This document shows, piece after piece, positions 13,975-22,511 of a DNA stretch of 64,000 nucleotides. The notes under the pieces were generated by a model. The model was not told where the DNA came from. It saw only the letters and a program-made list of their open reading frames with translations, and did no database searches. Position 1 is the first letter of the stretch, and each line of letters starts with the position of its first letter. The stretch lies in NCBI RefSeq assembly GCF_016616235.1, contig NZ_CP067100.1, positions 3,531,001 through 3,595,000 on the forward strand, written 5' to 3'. A program made the translations under genes and the position numbers. Origin of the DNA: Bradyrhizobium diazoefficiens. Its GTDB lineage: Bacteria; Pseudomonadota; Alphaproteobacteria; Rhizobiales; Xanthobacteraceae.

Positions 13975-16353
13975 TCACTGGTACGTGGTCGGGGTCGTCG
14001 ACTTCGGCCCAATCGCGTTGATCGTGCCGCGCAGCTTGGTACGCAGTTCCTCGGCGACGAAGTGGGCGTCCGCGCCGTCACGGATGATTTGCGGGCGGAT
14101 GAAAATGATCAGCTCGGTTCGCTTGACCTGCTTCTCCGTCTGCCCGAACACGGCTTCGCCGATGACGGGAATCTGGTCGAGCCCGGGAATGCCGGAGCGG
14201 GACTTGGTCTGGCTGTCGCTGATCAGGCCTGCCAGCAGCACCGTCTGCCCGCTGGCGACCGCAACGGAGCTGCGCACCTTGCGGGTCGACACCGTCGGCG
14301 TCAGCGAGTTGGTCGAAGTCGAGGAGGAGCCTGACGAGGAATTGGATACGGGATTGGAAATCTCCTGCTCGACATCGAGCCGGACGTTACCGTTCGCATT
14401 GATCCGCGGCACGACGCGCAGGATGATGCCGGTGCTGCGGTAGTCCGTGGTATTGGCAATCGTGTTGCTGCCGGTCAGAACGGTCGCGCTTCCGGTCTGG
14501 ATCGGGATCTCGTCGCCGACCTGGAGCGTCGCGATCTGGTTGTCGATCACGACCACGGACGGATTCGACAGCACCTTGACGTCGGTGATTGCATGCAAGG
14601 CATTGAGCACCGCCCTCGGGGTCTGCGCAGAGCCGACCAGGAAGTTGAAGCCCGGGATGGCGCGCTGGAGCACGATGTCGGTTGCCGCGGCGGCAATCGC
14701 GCTCGCGCCGCCGTAGCCGATCGATCCGGTGTTGGACTTGAGACCAAGATCGTGGCTCATGATGTAGGACTGGATGCCGTATTGAAGATCGTCGGTCAGC
14801 GTCACCTCGGCGATCGTGGCGTCGATCGCGACCTGAAGCTGGGGCTGGTCGACCTCCTTGATGGTCTGTTCGATGGTGCGATACTGCTCCTGGCTTGCAT
14901 AGATCAGGAGTGTGTTGTTGACGCTGTCGGCAGTGATGCGAACGCCGTCGAGAACGCCGGCTCCGCCGGGGCCGCCCCGTCCCCCGCTCTGGCTCGTGCC
15001 GGAATTGTCGAACAGGCTACCGCCGCCCTGCGCCGAACTGGTGCCGTAGCTCGCCTGATTGGAGGACGATGAATCTGCTGCAAATCCGCCGCCGCCGCCA
15101 CCGCTGCGGCCGCTCGATCCGAAGCCGCCCGATCCCGACGACTGGCCGGTGGGGGAGGCCGACAGGCGGTTGAGTGCGGAGCCGCTGCTCGAGCTCGCTG
15201 ACGCGCCGGAGCCCGGTGCGACCTGCCCGGCGGGCGTGTCCAGCGACGATGACTGGGATGCCGACCCTCCGCCGCCGCCGAACACGTCGTTGAGAACGCG
15301 TGCAATCTGCTTGGCGTCGCCGAACTTCACGCGATAGACGTGGACCGCCGACCGTCCCGTGTTGGTCGTGTCGAGGCGACGGATCCAGGTCTCGACGCGC
15401 TGGAGCAGTTCCGGCTTGCGCGTCACCGCGAGCACCGCGTTCATGCGAGCGATCGACTGGAATTTGATGAGGTTCTGCGTCATCCCGCCTTCGCCGGAGT
15501 CCACGATCTTCTCGAGCTCGACGATGATGGGGCCAGGATTGCTGTTCTGCACCGGGAAAATGCCGACGGATTGTCCTTTGAGGAAATCTGCGTCGAAGCT
15601 GAGCACGAGGTCGACCGCGTTGCGGCGCTCGCTGCCCGTACCCTGGATCAGAATGAGATTGCGGCTCGTATCGGCGCGGATCATGCCCTGTTTGGTGGCA
15701 AAGCTGTCGACCAGCTTGATGACCGTCTGCGCAGAGACATATTGCAGCGGCACGACCGTGATGCCGTAACCGGGGGTCATCCGGTCGGCCCCATCCGCAA
15801 TTCCGGCTCCGACTGCCTCGGTTTGGGGCATCAGACGGTAGCCGGTATCGTCGCGCACGAGTGCAACGCTGACCAGACGAAGCGCATTCTCCAGCGCGAA
15901 CACGACGTCCGTTTTCGGGATGGGGCGACCCGACGAAAGGCTGATATTGCCCTGGACGCGTGGATCGATCACGTAGCCGACGCCGAGAATGTCTCCGAGC
16001 ACGATCTTGGCGACGGATGCGATCGGCGAATTGTCGAAATTCAGCTCGAACTTGTCCGCGCTGGTCGTGGCGGCCTGCGCCGATGTCGCCGTAGGGGCGT
16101 CATCTCCGGGGTCGGCGGCGTAGATCGCGGTCTTGGCTTTGGGGCCGGTGCTAAGTTGTCGTTGCGGCAACTGGTTCGGATAGCGCGGCAGCAGGTCGAC
16201 CGAGCGTACCTTATCGAAGACGTCCGGGTCCTTGTTGCTGTCGGCATCGGCAATGCTGCCCACCGTGTTGCACGACCCGAGCAACACGCAGATCATCGCG
16301 CATTGGACAAGGAAGCCGATCTGGAATGCCGTTCGGCTCACTGAATGCCTCAC
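13975..16353 (-). CDS. gspD: Type II secretion outer-membrane secretin GspD
   Basis: GspD forms the outer-membrane channel of the type II system. The 792-residue protein has a lipoprotein signal with lipobox LLGSC (Cys28), N-terminal ring domains (ADKFELNFDNSPIASVAK, then VVFALENALRL), and N1-N3 repeats with VVPLQYVSAQ and VHVYRVKFGDAKQ. The secretin core includes VPRINANGNVRLDVEQEIS and AGLISDSQTK, and it ends RTELIIFIRPQII. Between N3 and the core is a Gly/Ser-rich insert of roughly 100 residues (about 355-465). The start is a GTG. It is transcribed away from gspE, with a 306-bp shared promoter region, rather than within the main operon. Confidence 0.95.
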   Translation of the reverse strand: MRHSVSRTAFQIGFLVQCAMICVLLGSCNTVGSIADADSNKDPDVFDKVRSVDLLPRYPNQLPQRQLSTGPKAKTAIYAADPGDDAPTATSAQAATTSADKFELNFDNSPIASVAKIVLGDILGVGYVIDPRVQGNISLSSGRPIPKTDVVFALENALRLVSVALVRDDTGYRLMPQTEAVGAGIADGADRMTPGYGITVVPLQYVSAQTVIKLVDSFATKQGMIRADTSRNLILIQGTGSERRNAVDLVLSFDADFLKGQSVGIFPVQNSNPGPIIVELEKIVDSGEGGMTQNLIKFQSIARMNAVLAVTRKPELLQRVETWIRRLDTTNTGRSAVHVYRVKFGDAKQIARVLNDVFGGGGGSASQSSSLDTPAGQVAPGSGASASSSSGSALNRLSASPTGQSSGSGGFGSSGRSGGGGGGFAADSSSSNQASYGTSSAQGGGSLFDNSGTSQSGGRGGPGGAGVLDGVRITADSVNNTLLIYASQEQYRTIEQTIKEVDQPQLQVAIDATIAEVTLTDDLQYGIQSYIMSHDLGLKSNTGSIGYGGASAIAAAATDIVLQRAIPGFNFLVGSAQTPRAVLNALHAITDVKVLSNPSVVVIDNQIATLQVGDEIPIQTGSATVLTGSNTIANTTDYRSTGIILRVVPRINANGNVRLDVEQEISNPVSNSSSGSSSTSTNSLTPTVSTRKVRSSVAVASGQTVLLAGLISDSQTKSRSGIPGLDQIPVIGEAVFGQTEKQVKRTELIIFIRPQIIRDGADAHFVAEELRTKLRGTINAIGPKSTTPTTYQ

Positions 16354-16659
16354 TTACGCGCGCCCGCTGCCATCCTGGAGGTGGGGCCGAGCCGGATGCT
16401 GTTTGCTTAACTCCCTCCTGTGACATTCATGTGTTATCAATATTGTCTGATCGTTCGGCCATCGCGATCTTAATGTTAAGAATTCGCGATGCGAGGCAGG
16501 AATCGTGCTGAAATTTCAAGGTCGTGACACCAGATATGTTACAGCGCGCCAGCTGCCGATGATGTCGACGGATATAACGTCACATTTCCAACCAAAGAAG
16601 TAAGGTAAACGGCGCGCTCGCTGCTTCGAACGGCTGTCAGAGTTTTGCGGTAGACATTC
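16354..16659. promoter_or_regulatory. Divergent gspD / gspE promoter region
   Basis: This 306-bp non-coding stretch must contain promoters for both gspD and gspE-M. It is AT-richer than its flanks and holds three TGTGAC-like hexamers: TGTGAC at 16419-16424, CGTGAC at 16523-16528, and TGTGAC on the minus strand at 16579-16584. Each has a GTTAT or GTTAC a short distance away. I could not assign convincing -35/-10 boxes. Confidence 0.5.
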
Positions 16660-18333
16660 ATGGCTTCCCCGAATGCGCACGAGTTCGCAGCTCGTTTCAG
16701 CCTGAAGGCGGACCCGGACAAGCTCGGCAGGCTGAACGGGTCCGGCCCTGCCGACGGCGGTCTGCGCAGGCTGTGGGAAATGAGCGAATTGTCGGCCAGC
16801 GAGTTTGCCGACGAAGTTTCGCTGTTCTTCGAGCTGCCGCGCGTGGCGCTCCAGGAGATGATGACGGCGGAATCCCGCGTGCAGCAGTTCTCGCGCCGTT
16901 TCCTGCGCGAAATGGCCGTGTTCCCGTGCCAGCCGGCCGGCGGATCGCCGACGCTCGTCGTGGCCGACCCGACGGACCGTGCTTCGATTCAGGCGGCGGG
17001 CATCGTGTTGGGGATGGCGCCGACCGTCAAGGTAGCCTCGTTCGAGGACATCGCCACGGTGCTCGACCAGCGCCTCGGCGAGGAGGAGAGTGCAGGCGCC
17101 GAGAGCGCCGTTTCGAGCGCGGTGCAGGACGATGACATCGACAATCTGCGCGACCTCGCGAGCGGTGCGCCCGTCGTCCGCGCCGTCAATGACTTGTTCG
17201 AGACCGCGGTGGAGCTGCGCGCCAGCGATATCCATATCGAGCCGGGCCGCACGTCGCTCATGGTGCGCATGCGCGTCGATGGACTCCTACGCAATGTTGC
17301 GACGCCCAACGGCGTTCCGCCGGCGGCGGTGATCTCCCGCATCAAGATCCTGGCGGGCCTCAACATTGCCGAGCGTCGTCTGCCGCAGGACGGTGGCGCG
17401 CGGGTTCGGGCTGCGCGCTCGGAGATCGACGTGCGCGTCGCGATCATGCCGACGCAGCACGGCGAATCCGCCGTTATCCGTCTCCTGCCGCGGGACCGGG
17501 CCCTGCTGTCGATCGACAAGCTGGGCTTCCTTGCCGGCGACCAGAGCAAGCTGCGGCGCATGCTGGCGCTGCCGCACGGCATGATCATCGTCACCGGCCC
17601 GACCGGCAGCGGTAAGACGACGACGCTTGCAACGGTGCTGTCGCTGCTCAACGAGCCGACCCGAAAGATTTTGACGATCGAGGATCCCGTCGAATACGAG
17701 ATTCCGGGCATCTGCCAGTCGCAGGCCAAGCCCTCGATCGGCCTGACTTTCGCGACCGCGCTGCGCTCCTTCGTGCGCCAGGACCCCGACGTGATCATGG
17801 TCGGCGAGGTTCGCGACTCCGAAACGGCCCATGTCGCCATCCACGCCGCGCTCACCGGCCATCTCGTGCTGACCACGCTGCACACCGAGACGGCGGCGGC
17901 GGCCGTACCGCGCCTTCTCGATCTGGGTGTCGAAGCTTTCCTGCTGCGCTCGACGTTGCGCGCGGTGATCGCGCAGCGCTTGGTCCGCCAGCTTTGCGAC
18001 CGCTGCAAGACCAGCCGGCCGCTGACCCACGCCGACGTCGAGGCTGATCCGCGTTACACTGCGGTCGGCCTTGCGGTCGGCAACACCATCTTCGAGCCCG
18101 CCGGCTGCGAGCGCTGCGGCGGGGTCGGGTACCGCGGCCGTATCGGCGTGTTCGAGGTGCTTGAGATGAACGAGGACGTGCGTGCGCTGCTCGATGAGAA
18201 GTCCGATTGGGAGTCCATCGACAAGGTCGCGATCCGCAACGGCATGACGACGATGATCGAGGATGGCCTCGCCAAATGCCTGTCGGGCATGACTTCGGCG
18301 GCGGAGATCCTGCGTGTGACCACCGTACGGTGA
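16660..18333 (+). CDS. gspE: Type II secretion ATPase GspE
   Basis: GspE is the cytoplasmic hexameric ATPase that powers pseudopilus assembly. At 557 residues it has an N-terminal GspE_N domain (about 40-140), then the ATPase core: DIHIEPG, Walker A GPTGSGKTTT (about 313-322), an Asp box (TIEDPVEYEIPG), Walker B (DPDVIMVGEVRD) and a His box (TGHLVLTTLHT). It also has the zinc-binding insertion with CDRC near residue 446 and CERC near 484, typical of GspE/PilB rather than PilT. It is the first gene of the gspE-M operon; the next gene follows after 4 bp. Confidence 0.96.
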   Translation: MASPNAHEFAARFSLKADPDKLGRLNGSGPADGGLRRLWEMSELSASEFADEVSLFFELPRVALQEMMTAESRVQQFSRRFLREMAVFPCQPAGGSPTLVVADPTDRASIQAAGIVLGMAPTVKVASFEDIATVLDQRLGEEESAGAESAVSSAVQDDDIDNLRDLASGAPVVRAVNDLFETAVELRASDIHIEPGRTSLMVRMRVDGLLRNVATPNGVPPAAVISRIKILAGLNIAERRLPQDGGARVRAARSEIDVRVAIMPTQHGESAVIRLLPRDRALLSIDKLGFLAGDQSKLRRMLALPHGMIIVTGPTGSGKTTTLATVLSLLNEPTRKILTIEDPVEYEIPGICQSQAKPSIGLTFATALRSFVRQDPDVIMVGEVRDSETAHVAIHAALTGHLVLTTLHTETAAAAVPRLLDLGVEAFLLRSTLRAVIAQRLVRQLCDRCKTSRPLTHADVEADPRYTAVGLAVGNTIFEPAGCERCGGVGYRGRIGVFEVLEMNEDVRALLDEKSDWESIDKVAIRNGMTTMIEDGLAKCLSGMTSAAEILRVTTVR

Positions 18334-18337
18334 CGAG

Positions 18338-19555
18338 ATGCCGAACTTCCGCTATCGCGCATTGACCCAGAAGGGAGAAGTCGTTTCCGGCTCGATCTCC
18401 GCGGCTGATCTCGCCGAGGTGGCGCAGCGCATCGAGTATCTCGGCCTGGTGGCGATCGATGCCGGCCCCGAGGACGACGCAAAGGGATGGTCGCTGTCGC
18501 TGGCCTCGCTGTCGCTGTCGAAACCGGGGCCCGCGGACGTCACCATCTTTACCCGTGACCTCGCGTTGCTGTTGAAGGCCGGTGCCCGTCTCAACGACGC
18601 CCTCGAACTGCTCGCGAGCGACATGGACGTCGGCCGGCTGCGCCCGGTCATCAACAATATCAAGAATTCGATCCTTTCCGGCGAGAGCTTTGCGGAAGCG
18701 CTCGGGCGCGAGCCGTCGCTGTTTCCGGCGATGTATGTCGCCCTGGTCAGGGTCGGAGAGATGTCCGGCGGGCTGGACCACATCCTGGAGACGATCGGGA
18801 TCGAGCGCACGCGCGCCGAAGCGCTGCGGCGCAAGGTGACCGGGGCCTTGCAATATCCCGCTTTCGTACTGCTCGCGGCTGGCGGCGTTCTGATCTTCTT
18901 CGTCACTTTCGTGCTGCCGCAATTCTCCGCGGTCCTGCGCGACTTCAACGCCAAGACCGATCCGGTGATCGAAATCTTCCTTGGGCTTTCGGACATATTG
19001 CGCGGCCATGGGTTCGAGGTCGGCGCCGTGGTCGGCATCGCCGCCATCGGCGGCTGGCTGGCGTGGCGAAGGCCCGCTGTCCGCGCGAGCGTCGTAACCC
19101 AGCTCGCGCGGCTTCCGGTCATCTCGACCGTCGTGGAATTCCACCGGGCCGCGCTGTTCTCGCGCAACCTCGGCATTCTGCTCGGCAGCGGCGTGACACT
19201 GACGGCAACGCTGCGCATTCTGGTCGACATCATGACCGCGACGGGCGATGTCCCGGCATGGGCGGCGATGGCCGACCGCGTGCGCCACGGCGGCAGGCTC
19301 GCCGATGCGCTGGCCGCATCGGCCGTCTTGCCGCCGGTCGCGGTGCGGATGCTGCGGCTTGGCGAGGAGACCGGCCAGCTGCCGACGCTGTCGGGCCGGG
19401 TCGCGGAGTTCTACGAGGAGAAGCTGCAGCGGCAGCTCGACCGCGTTGTGGCCATTATCGGCCCGGCGGCGATCGTCCTCATCAGCGTCGTCGTCGGCGG
19501 ATTGATCGTGTCGGTGATGACGGCGCTGCTGTCGGTCACTCAGGTTGTCGGATGA
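18338..19555 (+). CDS. gspF: Type II secretion inner-membrane platform protein GspF
   Basis: GspF is the polytopic platform protein that couples the ATPase to the pseudopilus. The 405-residue sequence has two T2SSF repeats: the first begins FTRDLALLLKAGARLNDALE, and the second begins near FHRAALFSRNLGILLGSG. Three hydrophobic segments lie around 170-195, 225-245 and 375-400. The N-terminal opening MPNFRYRALTQKGEVVSG is characteristic. The closing ends close to the gspG ribosome site. Confidence 0.95.
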   Translation: MPNFRYRALTQKGEVVSGSISAADLAEVAQRIEYLGLVAIDAGPEDDAKGWSLSLASLSLSKPGPADVTIFTRDLALLLKAGARLNDALELLASDMDVGRLRPVINNIKNSILSGESFAEALGREPSLFPAMYVALVRVGEMSGGLDHILETIGIERTRAEALRRKVTGALQYPAFVLLAAGGVLIFFVTFVLPQFSAVLRDFNAKTDPVIEIFLGLSDILRGHGFEVGAVVGIAAIGGWLAWRRPAVRASVVTQLARLPVISTVVEFHRAALFSRNLGILLGSGVTLTATLRILVDIMTATGDVPAWAAMADRVRHGGRLADALAASAVLPPVAVRMLRLGEETGQLPTLSGRVAEFYEEKLQRQLDRVVAIIGPAAIVLISVVVGGLIVSVMTALLSVTQVVG

Positions 19556-19571
19556 GCAGGGGAGGAGGCAC

Positions 19572-20042
19572 ATGATCGGCTTTTCAAGGAGGAGCCTGTT
19601 CGCTCCATCCAGGCGGCGCCGGCGCCGCCGCGGGGAGGAGGGCTTCACGCTGGTTGAGATGCTGGTCGTCATCACCATCATCGGCATGATCATGGCGCTG
19701 GTCGGCCCACGGGTGCTCAACTATCTCAGCGAGTCGCGCGTCAAGGCGGCCAAGATCCAGATCCAGAGCTTCAGCAGCGCGCTCGACCTGTTCTACCTCG
19801 ATGCCGGCCGCTTCCCGACGAGCTCGGAGGGGCTGGGTGCGCTCGCGCATCCGGTGAGCGGCGTGGCGTCCTGGAACGGACCCTATGTCAAGGGCGGCAA
19901 CGTTCCCAACGATCCATGGGGCAATCCCTATGTCTACAAGCAACCCGCGGAGAGGGATCCCTACGAGATCCGTTCGCTCGGCTCGGACGGTCAGGAAGGC
20001 GGAACGGGAACGGCGGGAGATATCTCCTCGGCGGCGAAGTAA
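19572..20042 (+). CDS. gspG: Major pseudopilin GspG
   Basis: GspG is the main subunit of the periplasmic pseudopilus. From ATG 19572, preceded by GGGAGGAGG, it is 156 residues. A long Arg-rich leader ends in the prepilin peptidase site EEG/FTLVE, giving Gly24 at -1, Phe25 at +1 and Glu29 at +5, followed by a hydrophobic helix. The C-terminal domain shows the GspG signature around FPTSSEGLGAL and the calcium-site region DPWGNPYVY. The leader, with seven consecutive Arg, is unusually basic. Confidence 0.95.
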   Translation: MIGFSRRSLFAPSRRRRRRRGEEGFTLVEMLVVITIIGMIMALVGPRVLNYLSESRVKAAKIQIQSFSSALDLFYLDAGRFPTSSEGLGALAHPVSGVASWNGPYVKGGNVPNDPWGNPYVYKQPAERDPYEIRSLGSDGQEGGTGTAGDISSAAK

Positions 20043-20511
20043 CGTCGATCGCGGCGAGGCGGGTTTCACCCTGCTGGAGATGGTCTGCGTTCTCGCGATC
20101 ACGGCGCTGCTCGTCGCGATCTCGCTTCCACGAACGCCGTTGGCCACCTCGCGCCCCAAGCTGGAAGCTTATGCGATCCAGATCGCCACGTTGCTCAAGG
20201 CCGATCGCAACGCCGCGATGGCACGCCGTGTGTCGTTCGGAGCGGTGGTCGATGCGCCCGGGCGAAGCGTCCGGGCCGGTTCGAGTACAGGATTCGTCAG
20301 GGTGCCGGACGACGTCGTGTTCGATGCGCTCCTGCCGCAGCGCTGCAACGGCCGGGAGGTGCCTTCGACCATCACGTTCCTGCCGAGCGGGATGTCTTGC
20401 GGCGGAACAATACGGCTGACGCGGTTCGGCATCGGGTTCGACGTGCGGGTGAACTGGTTGACGGGAGGAGTGGACATTGTCGCGCAGGATGCCGTCCAGG
20501 CAGAGCAGTGA
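19930..20511 (+). CDS. gspH: Minor pseudopilin GspH
   Basis: The protein carries the pseudopilin cleavage site EAG/FTLLE and a hydrophobic helix (CVLAITALLVAISLP), then a beta-rich domain containing LKADRNAAMARR and SGMSCGGTIRL, as in GspH. No ATG, GTG or TTG lies close to the cleavage site. The nearest in-frame ATG is at 19930 inside gspG, which would give a 45-residue Arg-rich leader, far longer than usual; a start at an unusual codon closer to 20040 is possible. The gene ends overlapping gspI by 35 bp. Confidence 0.8.
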   Translation: MSTSNPRRGIPTRSVRSARTVRKAERERREISPRRRSNVDRGEAGFTLLEMVCVLAITALLVAISLPRTPLATSRPKLEAYAIQIATLLKADRNAAMARRVSFGAVVDAPGRSVRAGSSTGFVRVPDDVVFDALLPQRCNGREVPSTITFLPSGMSCGGTIRLTRFGIGFDVRVNWLTGGVDIVAQDAVQAEQ

Positions 20512-20884
20512 AGCCGGCTTCACGATGATCGAGGCGGTCATCGCGCTGGCCCTGCTGTCCATCGTGCTCGCGGCAATCGGCTCGCTCGTGGCCAGGAACG
20601 TGCGTGGCGCGCGGCAACTCGAGCAGCATACGGCATTGATGCAGACGGCGCGCCTGATCGCATCCCGCCTTCCGCAGGAAGGTCAACCGCTTCCGAGGGA
20701 GCTCGCGGGCAGGGAAGGCGGCTACCGCTGGCAGATGCGGATATCGCCGTTCATGGATGCAGACACCGCGATTTCGGACTCGCCGTTCGTTCCGCAACGG
20801 ATCGAGTTGCGTGTGCAATCGCCAACCGGGGCGATCGTCTCGCTCGAGACCGTGCGCCTGCAATTCCGGGACGCGCTCCAATGA
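20477..20884 (+). CDS. gspI: Minor pseudopilin GspI
   Basis: The 135-residue minor pseudopilin has the site EAG/FTMIE (Gly14/Phe15, Glu19) and a hydrophobic helix ALALLSIVLAAIGSL. It starts with TTG at 20477, chosen because GGAG lies 6 bases upstream; the next ATG, at 20489, is 18 bases from that site and gives a leader of nine residues before cleavage, so it is the alternative. GspI primes the tip complex with GspJ and GspK. It overlaps gspH upstream by 35 bp and gspJ downstream by 4 bp. Confidence 0.85.
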   Translation: MSRRMPSRQSSEAGFTMIEAVIALALLSIVLAAIGSLVARNVRGARQLEQHTALMQTARLIASRLPQEGQPLPRELAGREGGYRWQMRISPFMDADTAISDSPFVPQRIELRVQSPTGAIVSLETVRLQFRDALQ

Positions 20885-21585
20885 GGTCGTCGCTGCTTCG
20901 GATGTGGCGGTCAAATGCCGGCTTCACCATGTTCGAGGCGCTGGTCGCCCTCGCGGTGATGGGCCTGGTTCTCGGCGTGCTTGCAAGCGTGACAGGGGGC
21001 TGGCTGCCACCCTGGAATCGCGGTCTGCTCCAGATCCAGCGCAACGAGCAGGTCACGATCGCGCTCGATCGCCTGGCGGCGGACGTGTCCGCAGCCGAAT
21101 TTGTGACACCGAACCGGGACCGCACCGCCGCGCTGTTCCGTGGTGATGAATCGTCAATCGTTTTCGTGCGCTCGGCGGTCGGCCCCAACAACCGAGCGGG
21201 GCTGGAGATTGTGCGGATTGCCGAAACGAGCGATGGCGCCGGGCGGGTGCTGGTGCGGGACCGGGCACCTTTCGTCGTGCTGCCGACCGGTGATCCCGCG
21301 GTTGATCCAATACCGTTCAGCGATCCCGTCGTGTTGCTGCGCGCGCCGCTTCGCATCACCTTTGCTTTCGCCGGCCCTCGCGGTGACTGGTTCGGCAACT
21401 GGCCCGCCTGGGCGGGCCTGCCGACGACGGTGCGTTTCGACATTCATGACGTCGAAGGAACGATCGTGCTTTCGACCGCGACACGCGTCCGCGCCAACAC
21501 GGCAGCACCTCAGTCCGAAGCGGTCAGCGACGTTCGCCCTGGCGACAGTCAGGCGGCAAATAACAACGGGACCGGGGTCAGGTGA
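20881..21585 (+). CDS. gspJ: Minor pseudopilin GspJ
   Basis: The 234-residue protein has a pseudopilin leader ending NAG/FTMFE (Gly14, Phe15, Glu19), a hydrophobic helix and a C-terminal domain in the GspJ style (SIVFVRSAVGPN, VVLLRAPLRITFAF and the end LSTATRVRANTA). It belongs to the tip complex. It overlaps gspI by four bases (ATGA). The final 20 residues are Asn/Ala/Gly-rich and poorly conserved-looking. Confidence 0.88.
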   Translation: MRSSLLRMWRSNAGFTMFEALVALAVMGLVLGVLASVTGGWLPPWNRGLLQIQRNEQVTIALDRLAADVSAAEFVTPNRDRTAALFRGDESSIVFVRSAVGPNNRAGLEIVRIAETSDGAGRVLVRDRAPFVVLPTGDPAVDPIPFSDPVVLLRAPLRITFAFAGPRGDWFGNWPAWAGLPTTVRFDIHDVEGTIVLSTATRVRANTAAPQSEAVSDVRPGDSQAANNNGTGVR

Positions 21586-21587
21586 CG

Positions 21588-22511
21588 ATGAATCCTTCGA
21601 AGGTCGGATCAAGGACGGCCGAGCGCGGTTTCATCGTGGTGGCGACGCTATGGCTGCTCGCCGCCCTAGCCGGCTTGATTCTGGTGGGCTCGGTGTACAT
21701 GACGCAATCGGCGATTGCGCTCGGTGCGTTCGATGCGGCCACGCAGCTGCAAATGATATCGACGGGGGGCGTCGAGCTGGCTGCCTACCAGCTGTCTGGT
21801 GTCGCACCGCAGGCACGTCCGACGCGAGGCAGCTTCACGTTCCGACTCGCGAACGCGAGGATCGCGGTCGAGTACCAGTCGGAGGCCGCGCGCATCAATC
21901 TGAACATGGCGCCTCGATCCACGATCGCGGGCTTGTTCACGGCCCTCGGCGTTGGGTCCGACGCAGCCGTCCAGCTTGCCGATCGGGTGGTGGCGTGGCG
22001 GACTGCCTCAAGACCAAGTTTGCAGGACGAAGAGGATTCTCTCTACGTCGCCGCCGGATTGAAGTACCTGCCGCGCCACGCAGGCTTCAACAATGTCGAC
22101 GAGCTGTCGCTCGTCGTGGGAATGCCAGCGGCGCTGGTCGAGCGCGCGCGGCCGTATCTGACATTGTACAGCGGCATTGCGGGGGTGAACGTCCTGGAAG
22201 CCGCTCCGGAAGTCCTTGCCGCACTTCCCGATATGACCGCCGCGAAGGCCGATGCATTCCTCAATCAGCGTGACTCGCTGGCGTCGCAGGATCCGGGCTT
22301 CGTCCTGGGTGTTCTCGGCGGCGGGGTCACCGGGGCCACGGTGTCGGCAGGCAATGCCTACCGCATTCGCATGCATATCATCCTTCCCGACGGCCGGGAC
22401 AGCCGGTCGGAAGGGGTCATCGTGCTTCCCGATCGGGGCACGAAGGCTGCCTACCGGGTGTTCACATGGCGAGACGAGATAGACCCGTCGACGGGGGGAA
22501 CGCAGAGATGA
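21588..22511 (+). CDS. gspK: Minor pseudopilin GspK
   Basis: From ATG 21588 (an overlapping GTG at 21582 is an alternative) it is 307 residues. The cleavage region reads ERG/FIVVA. Position +5 is alanine rather than glutamate, which is the normal exception for GspK, the subunit that caps the pseudopilus tip. The body has the large GspK alpha-domain with INLNMAPRSTIAGLF and DRVVAWR, and ends DGRDSRSEGVIVLPD. Its stop overlaps the ATG of gspL. Confidence 0.9.
   Translation: MNPSKVGSRTAERGFIVVATLWLLAALAGLILVGSVYMTQSAIALGAFDAATQLQMISTGGVELAAYQLSGVAPQARPTRGSFTFRLANARIAVEYQSEAARINLNMAPRSTIAGLFTALGVGSDAAVQLADRVVAWRTASRPSLQDEEDSLYVAAGLKYLPRHAGFNNVDELSLVVGMPAALVERARPYLTLYSGIAGVNVLEAAPEVLAALPDMTAAKADAFLNQRDSLASQDPGFVLGVLGGGVTGATVSAGNAYRIRMHIILPDGRDSRSEGVIVLPDRGTKAAYRVFTWRDEIDPSTGGTQR

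Noticed and set aside
17852..19720. Long minus-strand open frame of about 620 codons opposite gspE and gspF
   Set aside because: The plus strand encodes clear GspE and GspF; the minus frame is Arg/His/Gly/Asp-rich, typical of an antisense shadow in GC-rich DNA, with no recognisable domain.
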